A DNA stretch of 64,000 nucleotides, taken from assembly GCA_964036045.1 (NCBI GenBank), contig OZ038380.1:66845591-66909590 (forward strand), given 5' to 3'. The DNA is from Eutreptiella sp. 'Long Island Sound 2002'. Its lineage: Eukaryota > Euglenozoa > Euglenophyceae > Eutreptiales > Eutreptiaceae. Position numbers and translations under genes: made by a program. How positions within the stretch are numbered: position 1 is the stretch's first letter; each line of letters opens with the position of its first letter. Positions 22,664-34,917 of the stretch are shown here, piece by piece. Under the pieces are notes generated by a model. It did no database searches and was not told the origin of the DNA. It saw only the letters and a list, made by a program, of their open reading frames with translations.

Positions 22664-24404
22664 ATGGAGCGGCCTCTCAACAATGCAGCTATGCTGCACT
22701 TTATCAGAGATAGTCTGTTTCGAACCGATGCATTCTTGCATCACGAATTTTGGATTTCGTTAGGAAAGTTCATCGCACAGCGCATCGCAGGTCCAGAAAG
22801 CAAGTGGTCTCCATGTATCCCTCGTGATCTTCACAGCTGTTCGCAGAAGCTTGCAGATACTCAAGCCAAGGTCATCGCATTGGAACAACGCATCGATGGG
22901 TTGCAGACAACAGCAGCAAGTGCCACTGCGGCAACTGACCACCGAGCCGACACTTTGCAGTCCTTGACGGAGAATGCAACCCGAGCTGCTGTAAGCGAAT
23001 TTCAACGCGTAGAGCATGAACGCAATGTTATGCCCTTCTCAACGAAATTGTACGAGTTTTAAGCCAACATCCTTCAAACAACTTTCAGTTTCCACAACCA
23101 CAATCACAGCTACAACCACAACCACAACCACAGCTACAACCACAACCACAACCGCGACCGCCTTCCTCGAGCCCTCTGCCGTATGCACCGCCGAGCAGTT
23201 CACCTCACCCTCCACAACAACCACCTGCACAACCACCTGTCTTCGACCCACATCCAGCGCACCAATTTGCAGCCCAGCGTGCTCCAACACAAGAGATTCT
23301 AGGACGTCGTGTCGCACGCTTGAACAAGGTGGTTAAAGAATTCTCTGGGAGACCTGGATCTGAAGAGTTTCGTACATGGAAGGAGGACTTGTCACGAGCC
23401 TTCATCCTGTCGGATATCACTTCACCCGTCGATCAGGTAACAACGATATCGTTCCTCCTTGAAGGCGATGCTGCCGAGTATTACCATAGTTTGACGAAAG
23501 CTGTACAGGATGACTGGTTCGAGCTCATGCGTGTGTTGGGCCAACGTTTCGATTGAATATCCCATGAGCCAGTGTACCTGTCGAGAATGTTAAGCTTGAA
23601 AAAAACTGAGTTTCCTCGACATGCGGACTACGTCAGGGAATTCCGCACTTGCGTCATTAAGTCGAAGGTCAACACCAGTGACCTCAAGATGGGTTACCTC
23701 GTCAACTCTCGATTTGTTGAAGGTTTGTCGAATGACGCTGTTCGTTGGCAGTATATCGTTGAGGTCCGTTCGAGATGGCGTTCTGGTAGACGATTTGGGT
23801 TTGATACCTTGGTAGAGACCATCGCAGAAGCCTACGTTGCGGCCGGATATCAGTTTGAAGAGGTACGGAACGCATCGAGAACGACATCAGATAGCATGGG
23901 TCGTGCGGTGTCAAGACCCCTGCCTATGATGGTTCCACCAACTTCGACTCCCACGTTCCCATCCAACCCTATGCCAACGCCGCACGTCAACCCCATGCCG
24001 ACTCCAGCTGCAGCCCCCATGGCTTTGACTGTGCCAGAGCCAATGAACCTTGATGCAATTGCCAAGCTCCGAGAAGAACTACATGCCTATTGATGAACGT
24101 CGTAATGAACGGTTCAGACGCCAAGATGGTGGACGCCAAGATGGTCAAGTAAGTAGGCGTTGCTACAATTGTGGCGAACAAGGTCAATTGGCCCGCGACT
24201 GTCCAAAGCATCGACCGCCATCCCGAGGCCAAGAGCGTCGGGAATCAAGGTCGAACAGGCCGAGACAAGATCAAAGTCGAAATAGCAAGGGACAGTTTTG
24301 ATCCCGCTTCAAAAGCAGAGAAAGGCCCACAACGGCCTAGAAGACATTTCCGAAGACCTGGTGGCGGACGTTCCCGAGAAGAGCTGAACACCACCATCAG
24401 GTTT
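22664..24404 (+). pseudogene. Ty3/gypsy-like gag remnant with mutated zinc knuckle
   Basis: Coding pieces in three frames run on from one another. They are an N-terminal part with a coiled-coil-like segment (22664-23040), a Gln/Pro-rich linker with CAACCACAACC-type repeats (about 23090-23300), a capsid-like block (23320-24090, with EFRTWKEDLSRAF and AAEYYHSLTKAVQDDWFELM) and a zinc-knuckle region at about 24155-24210. The knuckle reads CYNCGEQGQLARDC, where the CX2CX4HX4C consensus expects His. Here the codon is CAA (Gln). A stop at 23554-23556 and frame changes near 23040 and 24060 show it is dead. Retroposon copy B interrupts it at 24405. Confidence 0.7.
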
Positions 24405-24405
24405 C

Positions 24406-25954
24406 AGGTTTGAGGTTTGATTTTGCGGGTACTAGACGCCTGTTGGCCCCGGGGGGCCACCTGGTTGGGCCAGGTGATATCCTGCCCACCGGGTCCTAGC
24501 GGGGGGCCCTCCAAGACGCACCTGCTGCCTGGTGGCGGAGTCCCCCGGGTTCACAGGGCTCGGAGCCCCGTCCTTTCCCTGGCTTCCCCGTTTCGCCACT
24601 CCCTGGTCAGTGCATCAATTCGCAGCCCTGGCTGCAGGCGCTTAACCACCGCGTCGCCCCCCTAATGCGTGGCCGCCAGGGGCGCCGGCGCCGCCGGGCC
24701 CGCGCTACTGGCTTGTCGCCAGTGGGACCCCCTTGGGCTGGCGCGGAGGCTGCCTAGCCTAGGGGTTGGGGCGTGGCGCTGTGCGCCACTACTGCCTTGG
24801 CAGGTGGAGTGCCCCGTCCGTGTGTGCGCGGCGCTCGCGGCCAGTTCGGGGGGTTCGGGCCGGTACCTGGTGTTGGTTCTCTCTCGTTTCCTCCTTCCCG
24901 CCCCGCGTGTTCCGCGCTGCGTGTTGCGGGGCGCCCAGTCCGGGTGTCCCTTACCCTCGCTCGCTGGTACGCCATTCCACGCGGTCTGTGCGTTCCGCGC
25001 GCTCGGTCCGGTTGCCCTTCTGGTAGTCCCCGCGTGCCCTTTGCGTGTGTGTGCGCTCGCGCCCCCGGGGCGTCCGCTCCCCCCCCTCCTGGGTGGTGTG
25101 GCGTGCGCACCTCGCGCGGTCCCGGCACTGGGCCCTGGTAGGGCCGTTCCACGTGGACCGTGCACCTCCGCGTGTCCTGCCCCGGTCCCTTGCTCCGTCT
25201 GGCGTGCTTGGGGGGGGGCGGTCCGTTCCAGGTTCCCCCCTACTTGGCTTGGGGTTGTGGGGGTGGCGGTAGGGCGCCCACAGGGGGGGTGCCTTCCACT
25301 TTTGTGAGGGGTGTCTGGGGTCAGGCGCTCCCCCTCCCCCGACTGCCCGCCCACTGGGCGGGCTGTTGGGGTCCGCTATCCAAGTGTTGTGGGCGCGGGC
25401 GTGCGGGTGTGGGGGCCCTTCTCTGTCTCCTCGGCCTGCACGCCCTGTGGGGGCTGCGCGCCGCGGGGCGGGTCTGTGGCGTTCGTGTGCCGGAGGGCGG
25501 GCTGGGGGGGGGGGGGCGTGCGTCGTAGCCCCCGTTTGTGCGTCCGGGGGGGGCCTGTAGGGCGGGGGGTCGTTCTGCCTCGTCCCGTCCCTCTGCCTTC
25601 CCTGGGCAGGCAACAATGCGGGTGTAACTGGCGTCGTTCTGTCCATGGGGGGCGTGGCCCCCCATACCACTCCGGTTCGTGCTCGCCCACCTTCTCTGGG
25701 TGCGATCTGTGCGGCGTCCTGGCGCGTTGGCGCGGGCTCCCTTGTTCTACGCGGCCCCTGTGGGAGCCGGCGGCTGGGGCGGGGCGGCGGGTCGCGCTCC
25801 GGCTCCTCTCTCTGGCGGGGGGGGGACCAACCCCCTTTGCCTCGGGGGGTGGGGGGCGGGGCCCCCGCGGCTTGCCGGCTGGTGGGGGGGGTGGGGGGGG
25901 GGGGGGTTGCGCCGCGGCCTCCCTGCTCCCCTTCTGGGTGGCGGCCTGCGGTAC
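24406..25954 (-). mobile_element. Retroposon copy B (inverted, 5'-truncated), inserted in Ty3-like element
   Basis: The left end is the complement of the CAAACCT tail (about 24406-24420). The sequence then follows copy A backwards from 6830 to about 4585, with about 690 bp missing. The right boundary at about 25953 joins GGTAC to CGAACATCAGCACC, where Ty3-like coding resumes. Flanks share GAACA...ATCAG motifs on both sides (GAACACCACCATCAG on the left, GAACATCAGC on the right), a possible imperfect target-site duplication. Confidence 0.7.
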
Positions 25955-26901
25955 CGAACATCAGCACCAAGAAACCCGAGAGGAATTCGACACTTGGAGG
26001 TGTCAATGTCGAAGGAACCGAACCTGAGCATGCGTCTCTGTTCACGGTTCGAGGGCGCATTTGCGCATGTCGTGAAGACTCCTTTGACTCGAGCGTAGAA
26101 TTATTGGTCGACTGTGGGGCGACCAGTGACTTCATGTCAATGCAGACTGCAAAGAGGGCGCGACTTCCCCTCCATAAACTGAGAAACACTGGACACGTCT
26201 TGACAGCCGGAGGTGTCCAAGTCAAAGTACGGTACTACACGAGAGCCTATGTTCGAGTTGGGTAACTTGTATTTCGACATCACTTCAAGGTCTTGGAGAT
26301 TCTGCCGGATGTGGTACTTGGACTGCCATGGCTTCGAAGCTACAATCCGACTGTCAACTAAAAGGAACGGTACGCAGACATCCAACTTGGTTCGAATTTG
26401 TTCGGGTTGTTTTTTGCCGACTCAAGGCATTCCACCCAGCTACAGTTTCAAGCCGCTTCGGAGCTGGACCTCGTTTCGATACTTTCATTCATTGCCTCGA
26501 AAGCAAGTCCGGGTGGAAATCTTATCCCACATGCCAAAGAACGCTCCGACCTACACTCGTCGACACACGTCCAGCACGGTACTGACATGTACGATGAGTC
26601 CGAGACGGAAGATTGTATCACGGATGAGGGGTGCAGTGATATGGAGATTGAGTACTTTTTGTTACCGAAACTCGAAAGAGAGATCCGTCGAGCTGATCTC
26701 AGGGGGGATCAAGTATTTTTGTGCTGCATGCCTCGACCCGCAGTGCCGGTCGATGAAATGTACAAAATGCAAGCCAGCGATGACAATGACTGGCTTGACC
26801 CCGTTCGACGCAAACTGCAGATTCGATTACACAAGTGGGCGGACCTGTACGACCGGGAGAAGGCGGAGTATGGAGACCTACCTCTGTATCATCCTGGTAG
26901 A
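25955..26901 (+). pseudogene. Ty3/gypsy-like protease and pre-RT remnant
   Basis: It continues the element interrupted by copy B. A retropepsin-like active site is visible at about 26100-26135 (LLVDCGATSDFMS, with DCGA in place of DTGA or DSGA). A downstream segment resembles the retropepsin-to-RT linker (a GLPWLRSYNPT-type motif is readable near 26320-26360 after a frame change). The part at 26398-26900 is open for 168 codons and contains acidic stretches. Reading frames shift near 26230 and 26390. Copy C begins at 26902, so no reverse transcriptase of this element remains in the window. Confidence 0.6.
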
Positions 26902-29900
26902 GGTTTGAGGTTTGAGGTTTGATTTTGCGGGTACTAGACGCCTTTCGGCCCCGGGGGGCCACCTGGTAGGGCCAGGTGATATCCTCCCCACCGGGTCCTA
27001 GTGGAGGGCCCTCCAAGACGCACCTCCTGCCTGGTGGCAAAGTCCCCCGGGTTCACAGGGCTCGGAGCCCCGTCCCTCCCCGGCCTCCCCGTTTCGCCAC
27101 TCCCCGGTCAGTGCATCAATTCGCAGCCGTGGCTGCGGGCGCTTACCCACCGCGTCGCCCCCCTAATACGTGGTCGCCCGGGGCGCCGGCACTGCCGGGC
27201 CCGTGCTACTGGCTTGTCGCCAGTGGGAACCCCTTGGGCTGGCGCGGAGGCTGCCTAGCCTAGGGGTCGGGGCGTGGTGCATAGCGCCACTACTGCCTTG
27301 GCGGGTGCAGTGCTCCGTCCGTGTGTGCGCGGCGCTCGCGGCCCGTCCTGTCCGGGTGTCCTCTACCCTCGCTCGTTGGTACGCCATTCCACGCGGTCTG
27401 TGCGTTCCGCGAGCTCGAATCGGTTGCCCTTCTGGTAGTTCCCGCGTGCCCCCTGCGTGTGTGTGCGCTGGCGCTCCTGCGGCGTCCGCTCCCTCCCCCT
27501 CCTGGGTGGTGTGGCATGCGCACCTCACGCAATCCCGGCACTGGGCGCTGGTAGGGCCTTTCCACGCAGTCCGTGCCCCTCCGCGTGTCCTGCCCCGGTC
27601 CCTTGCTCCGTCTGGCGTGCTTGAGGGGGGCAGTCCGGTCCCGGTTCCCCCCTACCTGGTCTGGTTGCGAGGGGCATCTGATGTCAGGCGCCCCCCCTCT
27701 CCCGACTGCCCGCCCACTGGGCGGGCTGTTGGGGTCCACTACGCACGTGCTGTGGGCGCAGGCGTGTCGGTGTGGGGGCCCAACGCTGTCCCCTTGGCCT
27801 GCATGTCCTGTGGGGGCTGCTTGCCGCGGGGGTGGCGGGGGGCCGTCCCCGGGGGGGTGGCCTGCCGCTGTTGTGAGGGGAGCCTGGTGTCAGGCGCTGC
27901 CCCCCCGTCCTCTGGGGCGGGCGGCCGGGGTTCTGCGAGCCGTGTGTTCCGGTTGCTGTCGGTGCGGGCGTGGGGACCCAGCACCGGTTCCACAGCGTGC
28001 GCCCTTGCGGGCCGGCGTTGCTCGCTGTGGGGGTGGCGGAAGGGCGTCCCCTGGGCGGGTGCCTTCCACGGTTGTGAGGGGCGTCTGAGGTCGGGCGCTC
28101 CCCCTGCCCCCACTGGGCGGGCTGTTCGGGTCCGTCACCCACATGCTGTGGGCGCGGGCGTGTGGGTGTGGGGGCCCATCACTGCCCCCTCGGCCTGCAT
28201 GCCCTGTGGGGGCTGCGAGCCGCGAGGGTGGCGGGGTGCCGTCCCCCGGGGGCTGGCCTGCCACCATTGTGAGGGGTGTCTGGTGTCAGGCGCTGTCCCT
28301 CCCCCTGCCGCCTGTCCTCTGGGGCGAGCGGCCGGGGGCCGCGACCCGTGTGTCCCGGGTGCGGTCGGTGCGGGCGTGGGGACCCAGCACCGGCCCCACA
28401 GCGTGCACCCTTGCGGGCCGGCGTTGCTCGCTGTGGGGGTGGCGGAAGGGCGTCCCTGGGGGGGCTGCCCTCCATCGTTGCAAGGGGCGTCTGAGGTCAG
28501 GCGCTCCCCCTCCCCCGACTGCCCGCTCACTGGGCGGGCAGTTGGGGTCCGCTACCCACGGCTGTGGGAGCGGGCGTGTGGGTGTGGGGGCCCAACACTG
28601 TCCCCTTGGCCTGCACGCCCTGTGGGGGCTGCGTGCCGCGGGGGTGGTGGGAGGCCGTCCCCGGGGGGGGTGGCCTGCCACCGTTGTGGGGGGCGTCTGG
28701 TGTCAGGCGCTGTCCCTCCCCCGGCCGCCCGTCCTCTGGGGCGGGCAGCCGGGGTTCCGCGACCCGTGTGTCCCAGGTGCGGTCGGTGCGGGCGTGGGGA
28801 CCCAGCACCGGCCCCACAGCGTGCGCCCTTGCGGGCCGGCGTTGCTCGCAGTGGGGCTGGCGGAAGGGCGTCTCCGAGGGGGTGCCTTCCACCCTTGTGA
28901 GGGGCGTCTGAGGTCAGGCGCTCCCCCTCCCCCGACTGCCCGCCCACTGGGCGGGCTGTTGGGGTCCGCCACCCACGTGCTGCGGGCGCGGGCGTGTGGG
29001 TGTGGCGGCCCATCACGGTCCCCTTGGCCTGCATGCCCTGTGGGGTCTGCGTGCCGTGGGGGTGGTGGGGGGCCGTCCCCGGGGGGACGGCCTGCCACCG
29101 TTGTAAGGGGCGTCTGGTGTCAGGCGCTGTCCCTCCCCCGGCCGCCCGTACTCTGGGGCGGGTAGCCGGGGTTCCGCGACCCGTGTGTCCCGGGTGCCGT
29201 CCGTGCGGGCGTGGGGACCCAGCACCGGCCCCACAGCGTGCGCCCTTGCGGACCGGCGTTGCTCGCTGTGGGAGTGGCGGAAAGGGCGTCCCCGCGGGGG
29301 GTGCCTGACACCGTCATGAGGGGCGTCTGAGGTCAGGCGCTCCCCCTCCCCCGACTGCCCGCCCACTCGGCGGGCTGTTGGGGTCCGTCACCCACGTGCT
29401 GCGGGCGCAGGCGTGTGGGTGTGGGGGCCCATCACTGTCCCCTTGGCCTGGATGGCCTGTGGGGGCTGCGTGCCGCGGGGGTGGTGGGGGGCGTCCCCGG
29501 GGGGGGTGGCCCGCCACCGTTGTGAGGGGCGTCTGGTATCAGGCGCTGTCCCTCCCCTGACCGCCCGTCCTCTGGGGCGGGCAGCTGGGGTTCCACGACC
29601 TGTGTGTTCCAGGTGCGGTCCGTGCGGGCGTGGGACCCAGCACCGGCCCCAATGCGTGCGCCCTTACGGGCCGGCGTTGCTCGCTGTGGGGGTGGCGGAA
29701 CTGCGTTCCCGAGGGGGTGCCTTCCACCTTTGTGAGGGGCGTCTGTGGTCAGGCTCTCCCTCCCCGAACTGCCCGCCCACTGGGCGGGCTGCTCGGGTCT
29801 GCCACCAACATGCTGTGGGGGCGGGCGTGTGGGTGTGGGGGCCCAACACTGTCCCCTTTGCCTGCATGCCCTGTGGGGGCTGCGTGCCGTGGGGCTGGTG

Positions 29901-31930
29901 GGGGGCCGTCCCCGGGGGGGGTGGCCGGCCACTGTTGTGAGGGGCGTCTGGTGTCAGGCACTGTCCCTCTGCCGACCGCCCGTCCTCTGGGGTGGGCAGC
30001 CGGGGTTCTGCGACCCGTGTGTCCCGGGTGCGGTCGGTGCGGGCGTGGGACCCAGCACCGGCCCCACAGCGTGCGCCCTTGGCGGCCGGCGTTGCTCGCT
30101 GTGGGCATGGCGGAAGGGCGTTCCCAAGGGGGGTGCCTTCGGCCGTTGTGAGGGGCGTCTGTGGTCAGGCGCTCCCCCTCCCTGAACTTCCCGCCCACTG
30201 GGCGGGCTGTTGGGGTCCGCAACCCACATGCTGTGGGCGCGGGCGTGTGGGTGTGGGGGCCCAATGCTGTCCCCTTGGCCTGCATGCCCTGTGGGGGCTG
30301 CGTGCCGCGGGGGTGGCGGGGGGCCATCCCCGGGGGGCTGGCATGCCGCTGTTGTGAGGGGCGCCGGGTGTCAGGCGCTTCCCCCCCCCCTGCCGCCTGT
30401 CCTCTGGGGCGGGCGGCCGGGGTACCGCGACCCGTGTGTCCCGGGCGCGGTTGGTGCGGGCGTGGGGACCCACCACCAGCCCCACAGCATGCGCCCTTGC
30501 GGGCCGGCGTTGCTCGCTGTGGGGGTGGCGGAAGGGCGTCCCTGGCAGGGCTGCCTTCGACCGTTGCGAGGGGCGTCTGAGGTCAGGCGCTCCCCCTCCC
30601 CCGACTGCCCGCCCCCTGGGCGGGCTGTTGGGGTCCGCTACCCACGTGCTGTGAGCGCGGGCGTGCCGGTGTGGGGGACCAACACCGTCCCCTTGGCCTG
30701 CACGCCCTGTGGGGGCTGCGTGCCGCGGGGGTGGTGGGGGGACGTCCCCGGGGGGGGGGTGGCCTGCCACTGTTGTGAGGGGCGTCTGGTGTCAGGCGCT
30801 GTCCCTTCCCCGACCGCCCGTCCTCTGGGGCGGGCAGCCCGGGGTACCGCGACCCGTGTGTCCCAGGTGCGGTCGGTGCGGGCGTGGGGACCCAGCACCC
30901 GTTCCACAGCGTGCGCCTATGCGGGCCGGCGTTGCTCGCAGTGGGGCTGGCGGGAGGGCGTCCCCGGGGGGGGCTGCCTTCCACCGTTGTGAAGGGCGTC
31001 TGAGGTCAGGCGCTCCCCCTCCCCCAACTGCCCGCCCACTGGGCGGGCTGTTGGGGACAACCACCCACGTGCTGCGGGCGCGGGCGTGTGGGTGTTGGGG
31101 CCCATCACGGTCCCCTTGGCCTGCATGCCCTGTCGGGGCTGCGTGCCGTGGGGGTGGTGGGGGGCCGTCCCCGGGGGGATGGCCTGCCACCGTTGTGAGG
31201 GGCGTCTGGTGTCAGGCGCTATGCCTCCCCCGGCCGCCTGTCCTCTGGGGCCGGTAGCCGGGGTTCCGCGACCCGTGTGTCCCGGGTGCGGTCTGTGCGG
31301 GCGTCGGGACCCAGCACCGGCCCCACAGCGTGCGCCCTTGCGGGCCGGCGTTGCTCGCTGTGGGGGTGGTCGAAGTGCGTTCCCGGGGGGGTGCCTTCCA
31401 CCGTTGTCAGGGGCGTCTGTGCTCAGGCGCTCCCCCTTCCCGAACTGCCCGCCCACTTGGCGGGCTGCTCGGGTCCGCCACCCACATGCTGTGGGCGCAG
31501 GCGTGTGGGTGTGGGGGCCCAACACTGTCCCCTTGGCCTGCATGCCCTGTGGGGGCTGCTTGCCGTGGGGGTGGTCGGGGGCCGTCCCCGGGGGGGTTGG
31601 CCTGCCACCGTTGTGAGGGGCGTCTGGTGTCAGGTACTGTCCTTCCGCCGACCGGCCGTCCTCTGGGGTGGTCAGCCGGGGTTCTGCGACCTGTGTGTCC
31701 CGGGTGCGGTCTGTGCGGGCGTGGGGACCCAGCACCGGCCCCACGGCGCGCGCCCTGGCGGGCCGGCGTTGCGCGCCATGAAGCTGGCGGTAGGGCGTCC
31801 CCAGGGGGGGGCGATGTCCGCCGTTGTGAGGGGCGTCTGGGGTCAGGCGCTCCCCCTCCTCCGGCTGCCTGCCCTCTGGGCGGGCTGCTGGGGCTCGCTG
31901 GCCTCGTGCTGTGGGCGCGGGTGTGGGTGT
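26902..31930 (-). mobile_element. Retroposon copy C (inverted), with internal satellite expansion
   Basis: It begins with three units of the complementary tail (AGGTTTG type, 26902-26920) and follows the copy A 3' region backwards (26920-27660 matches about 6830-5950). It then enters a tandem array whose unit includes the copy A stretch around 5740-5950. The 5' boundary is unclear. Beyond about 31930 the sequence becomes GT-rich and I can no longer align it to copy A. Confidence 0.6.
27660..31915. repeat. Tandem array of ~418-bp units (~10 copies) inside copy C
   Basis: The landmark CTGCCCGCCCACTGGGCGGG recurs (with small variants) near 27705, 28520, 28935, 29355, 29770, 30190, 30605, 31025 and 31447, with degenerate versions near 28107 and 31865, so spacing is close to 418 bp. 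Each unit has two similar halves, a GGGGCGTCTGAGGTCAGGCG half and a GGGGCGTCTGGTGTCAGGCG half, plus a third block with GCCGGCGTTGCTCGC. Copy A and copy B contain only one copy of the first half. Long open frames cover the array on both strands, but they depend on repeat phase and are not called as genes. Confidence 0.85.
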
Positions 31931-33800
31931 GTGCGGTGTGTGTGGTGTCTGTGCGTGGCGTGTCGTGGTACGTGGTGCCGCTTTTCTCTTGTCCCTCTGG
32001 TGCTCCCCTCTCCGGTGCTTCGGTGCGGTCTGGTGCCCACCGTGTGCCGTGTGCCTGCCGTGCCCCCCTCCCTGCGCGCGTCCCTTGCGCGGGTGCTGGC
32101 TACCCCTTATTTTGTTCGTGGCTTCGTCGCTCTTTTCCCTTTCCTCTGCTCTAATTTTCTCCTGGCATGCATTTTTCCCCTGCCTCCGCCCTGGTGTGTG
32201 TCTCTGTCTTTCTCTTCGCCGGCTTTCTCTCTCGTTGCGCCCTGTGAGACAAGAGGAAGGGTGGGGGTATGTGGGCCTTCGTCGTGCATCTTTGGCACCA
32301 CGTCTGTTGCGGTGTCGCGGCGTATAACATACCTGCCTTCGCACTTGTGTCTACGTGTGTGCGCACGCTCCTCCCCCTTCGTGCCATACCATGGTGTGCT
32401 TATGTCTCTCTTGCCGTACCCAAACCCTTTCGTGTGTTGTTTGTCGTGGTGCCTTTGTACTCCCTATACAAAGAGAGACGTGCGTGGGTGGGGGTCCTCT
32501 TTCCTATTCCTCTCCCTGCTCCCTGGTTGGTTCCACACCTTCGTTGGTCTCGGTTCGTGGCGCAGGCCGGGGGCTCGTTGCTTCTCTCGTGTGCGCGGCG
32601 GGGCACGACATGGTAACATACTTGCGTGGCTCCCTCCTTTCCCTCCTTATCTTTTCGTGTGATGCGTGTCTTGTCGCCGTTATGCTCCTTGCGTGGGTGT
32701 AACTTACTTATCTCACCCACATCTTTGCGTGTTCCGTGTGTCGCGGCGGCGTTGTGCTCCCTATGCAAACGGGCGTGCGGCGGCGGGGGTTTTGTCGTGC
32801 CATGTGATCTTGCCATTGCCATCCTCGGTTGATCTCATACTCTTGCGGTGGTGTGCTATGTTACCTACTTATGCCTCGTACGTGTTCTTCCCTCTCCTAT
32901 TTTATACCGTGTTGTGCTTGTTACAGCGTATCTTAGCGTGCGTTGTTTGGCGTAGGTTTATATCCTACTTGCACTCGACACGGCTCGGCACACCTCTTTG
33001 GCCACCTCTGTTCGTTGTCCCTCTCGCGATGAACCCAGGAGCCCCAGAAAAGGGAGCCGGGAACATGCACGAGGCACACTCACCCCAAACCCCGCCCACA
33101 CGGTATACGGCGCGCACCAGGAACCAACAACCTCGTGGTGCACGGCCCATTACCCCTGCACTGCGAACACAAACGGGCTCCAAGGGGGGGAGGCTACAGG
33201 AGAGGGAACGACATGACAACAACTGGAACCAGAACCAGACCAAACCCCATCACAACGTACCGACTACAGCGCCCGCGCCACAGACCGAACCGCAAGCAAC
33301 GCGACACGCCAGCGTACCCTGAGCCTGGAGCGCACGGAATATAGCCAAAACACAGACTACAGCCACATGCCGCGGCGCGACTCCAACGACCTCAACAGCC
33401 CCAGCGATGGAGGCCGAGGGCGGGCACCGGACACATACACCCCCAGCCCCACACACACGGTGTACCGCGCACAACAGAAAGAAACCCGACACACCCACGC
33501 AGCGACCGAAGGGCACACCGACCGCTGCCCCGAGACAGCCGGCACAACCGGGCGCCACGGGCAAAGAGCAACCGGAGGACAGAGAGCACAGCGACGGCAG
33601 GACCCGGAATACAACCACAGCCCGTCGCAACACACTGACTAGAGCGACGAAACCACGAACCGAACCACAAACACCACACCGTGTCAGTAGAGCGCCCAAA
33701 ACACGGACCACTGCCACACATCTCAACACGAGGCGCAACACCAAGGCGACAGGGACAACGCCCTGAGGCTGGAACCACAAACGGTGCCGTTGGTCATGGA
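31931..33800. other. GT/CT-rich then AC-rich sequence, weakly repetitive; no gene seen
   Basis: 31931-32980 is rich in GTGT and CCTC motifs on the plus strand. A landmark near 32454 (TTGTACTCCCTATACAAA) and a similar one near 32752 suggest a degenerate ~300-bp repeat. 33000-33800 has the AC-rich character seen at 6960-7880. No domain is recognised. Confidence 0.5.
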
Positions 33801-33863
33801 AAAAACGCAGCTGGGCGCGCCAGAGGACCACACACACGAAGCAGCACTATCCGGACCTCCAAC

Positions 33864-34917
33864 ATGGCGATGAAAACCCACTCCCAAGTATCCAGCCCTC
33901 TTGAAGCCCCTAGCCTGCCCCTGGAATCACTGCCCAGTGGCCTCGACATCTCCACGAACCACGACCCCATGGACCTAGACAACGATCCACTGCACGACAG
34001 CATCCAACGAGTACTGCAGACGGCGGCCGCCGCGCACCAACGACCCACATGCAGCCTGTACCGGGCACTCAACGACACGGACCAACGGATAACGGGAACA
34101 GGAGAAAACCGAGACCCAGGGGCGTACATCCAGGAACTGCGAAAGGACATGCAAAACGACCAGCAACAGTCGCCAGAAGGAGTGGTTGTGCAGGGACGTG
34201 AAACCAAAACTCGAGCCTGGACGAACCTCGCAGGGTCCCCGCGCGCACAGGAGGCCCTGACCTTCAACCAACAATCCGACGCCCCACGCCAGCAACCCTC
34301 GAGGAAAGAGCGGCAGCTCTCGTCCTGACCCTGCACAGTTGGACGCGGGGTCACACCATCGTCCTGCATGACGAAACGCCCCCCCCCCCTACGCACGCAC
34401 CGCGACATGCCGACCGACCAACGCGTCCACGGGTGAAGCCCACATAGAATGGACACCCGAACGAGAAGATGACGAATACACCGTGGTGCACGCGACCCGA
34501 CACCGACACAGGGCAACCGAGAAGAAGGAGCCCACGCCCGAGCCAGCTGCGACCCCCCCACCGAGACGGGCCCCCTGACACCGGACCCTGTACAAGCAGC
34601 TGGCCCATGCCCGCACCCTAGCGGAGCACAGTATCGAACCGTACACGGAAGCTGCGTACGTGGAACTCATGGTACAAGACTGGACCAAGTACAATATGGA
34701 GGTCCTGGAGGGACACACGGACCCCCGAGATACCACGTCCGGTACAACATGGGACGACGTAGTGCCAGACGGAGACTTCGGGGCACTGGCTACAACCCTT
34801 CGCACCACATTTGAAGACTGCTCAAGGCCCGACCACCCGTTTGCGGACAACAACGACCCCGTCGTCACGAACGTGTTCCCGGCCCACCACAGCTGGTCCA
34901 GGTACGTAGGTAAGTAG
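33864..34917 (+). pseudogene. Decayed ORF, probable mobile-element protein of unknown family
   Basis: A first open stretch from about 33864 to 34328 encodes an acidic, Gln-rich segment (MAMKTHSQVSSP, DPMDLDNDPLHDSIQRVLQTA). After a stop and about 100 nt, a second frame from about 34430 to 34917 encodes HIEWTPEREDDEYTVVHATR and a C-terminal block (YTEAAYVELMVQDWTKYN, DFGALATTLRTTF). A single in-frame TGA near 34575 breaks it. Amino-acid composition is ordinary for a globular protein, unlike the repeat-driven frames nearby. Similarity to a known family is not apparent. It ends where the LINE-like element tail begins. Confidence 0.4.

Noticed and set aside
27170-31616. Long Gly/Ala/Pro/Cys-rich frames over the 418-bp array
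   Set aside because: They depend on repeat phase, occur on both strands, and have no start or domain evidence.
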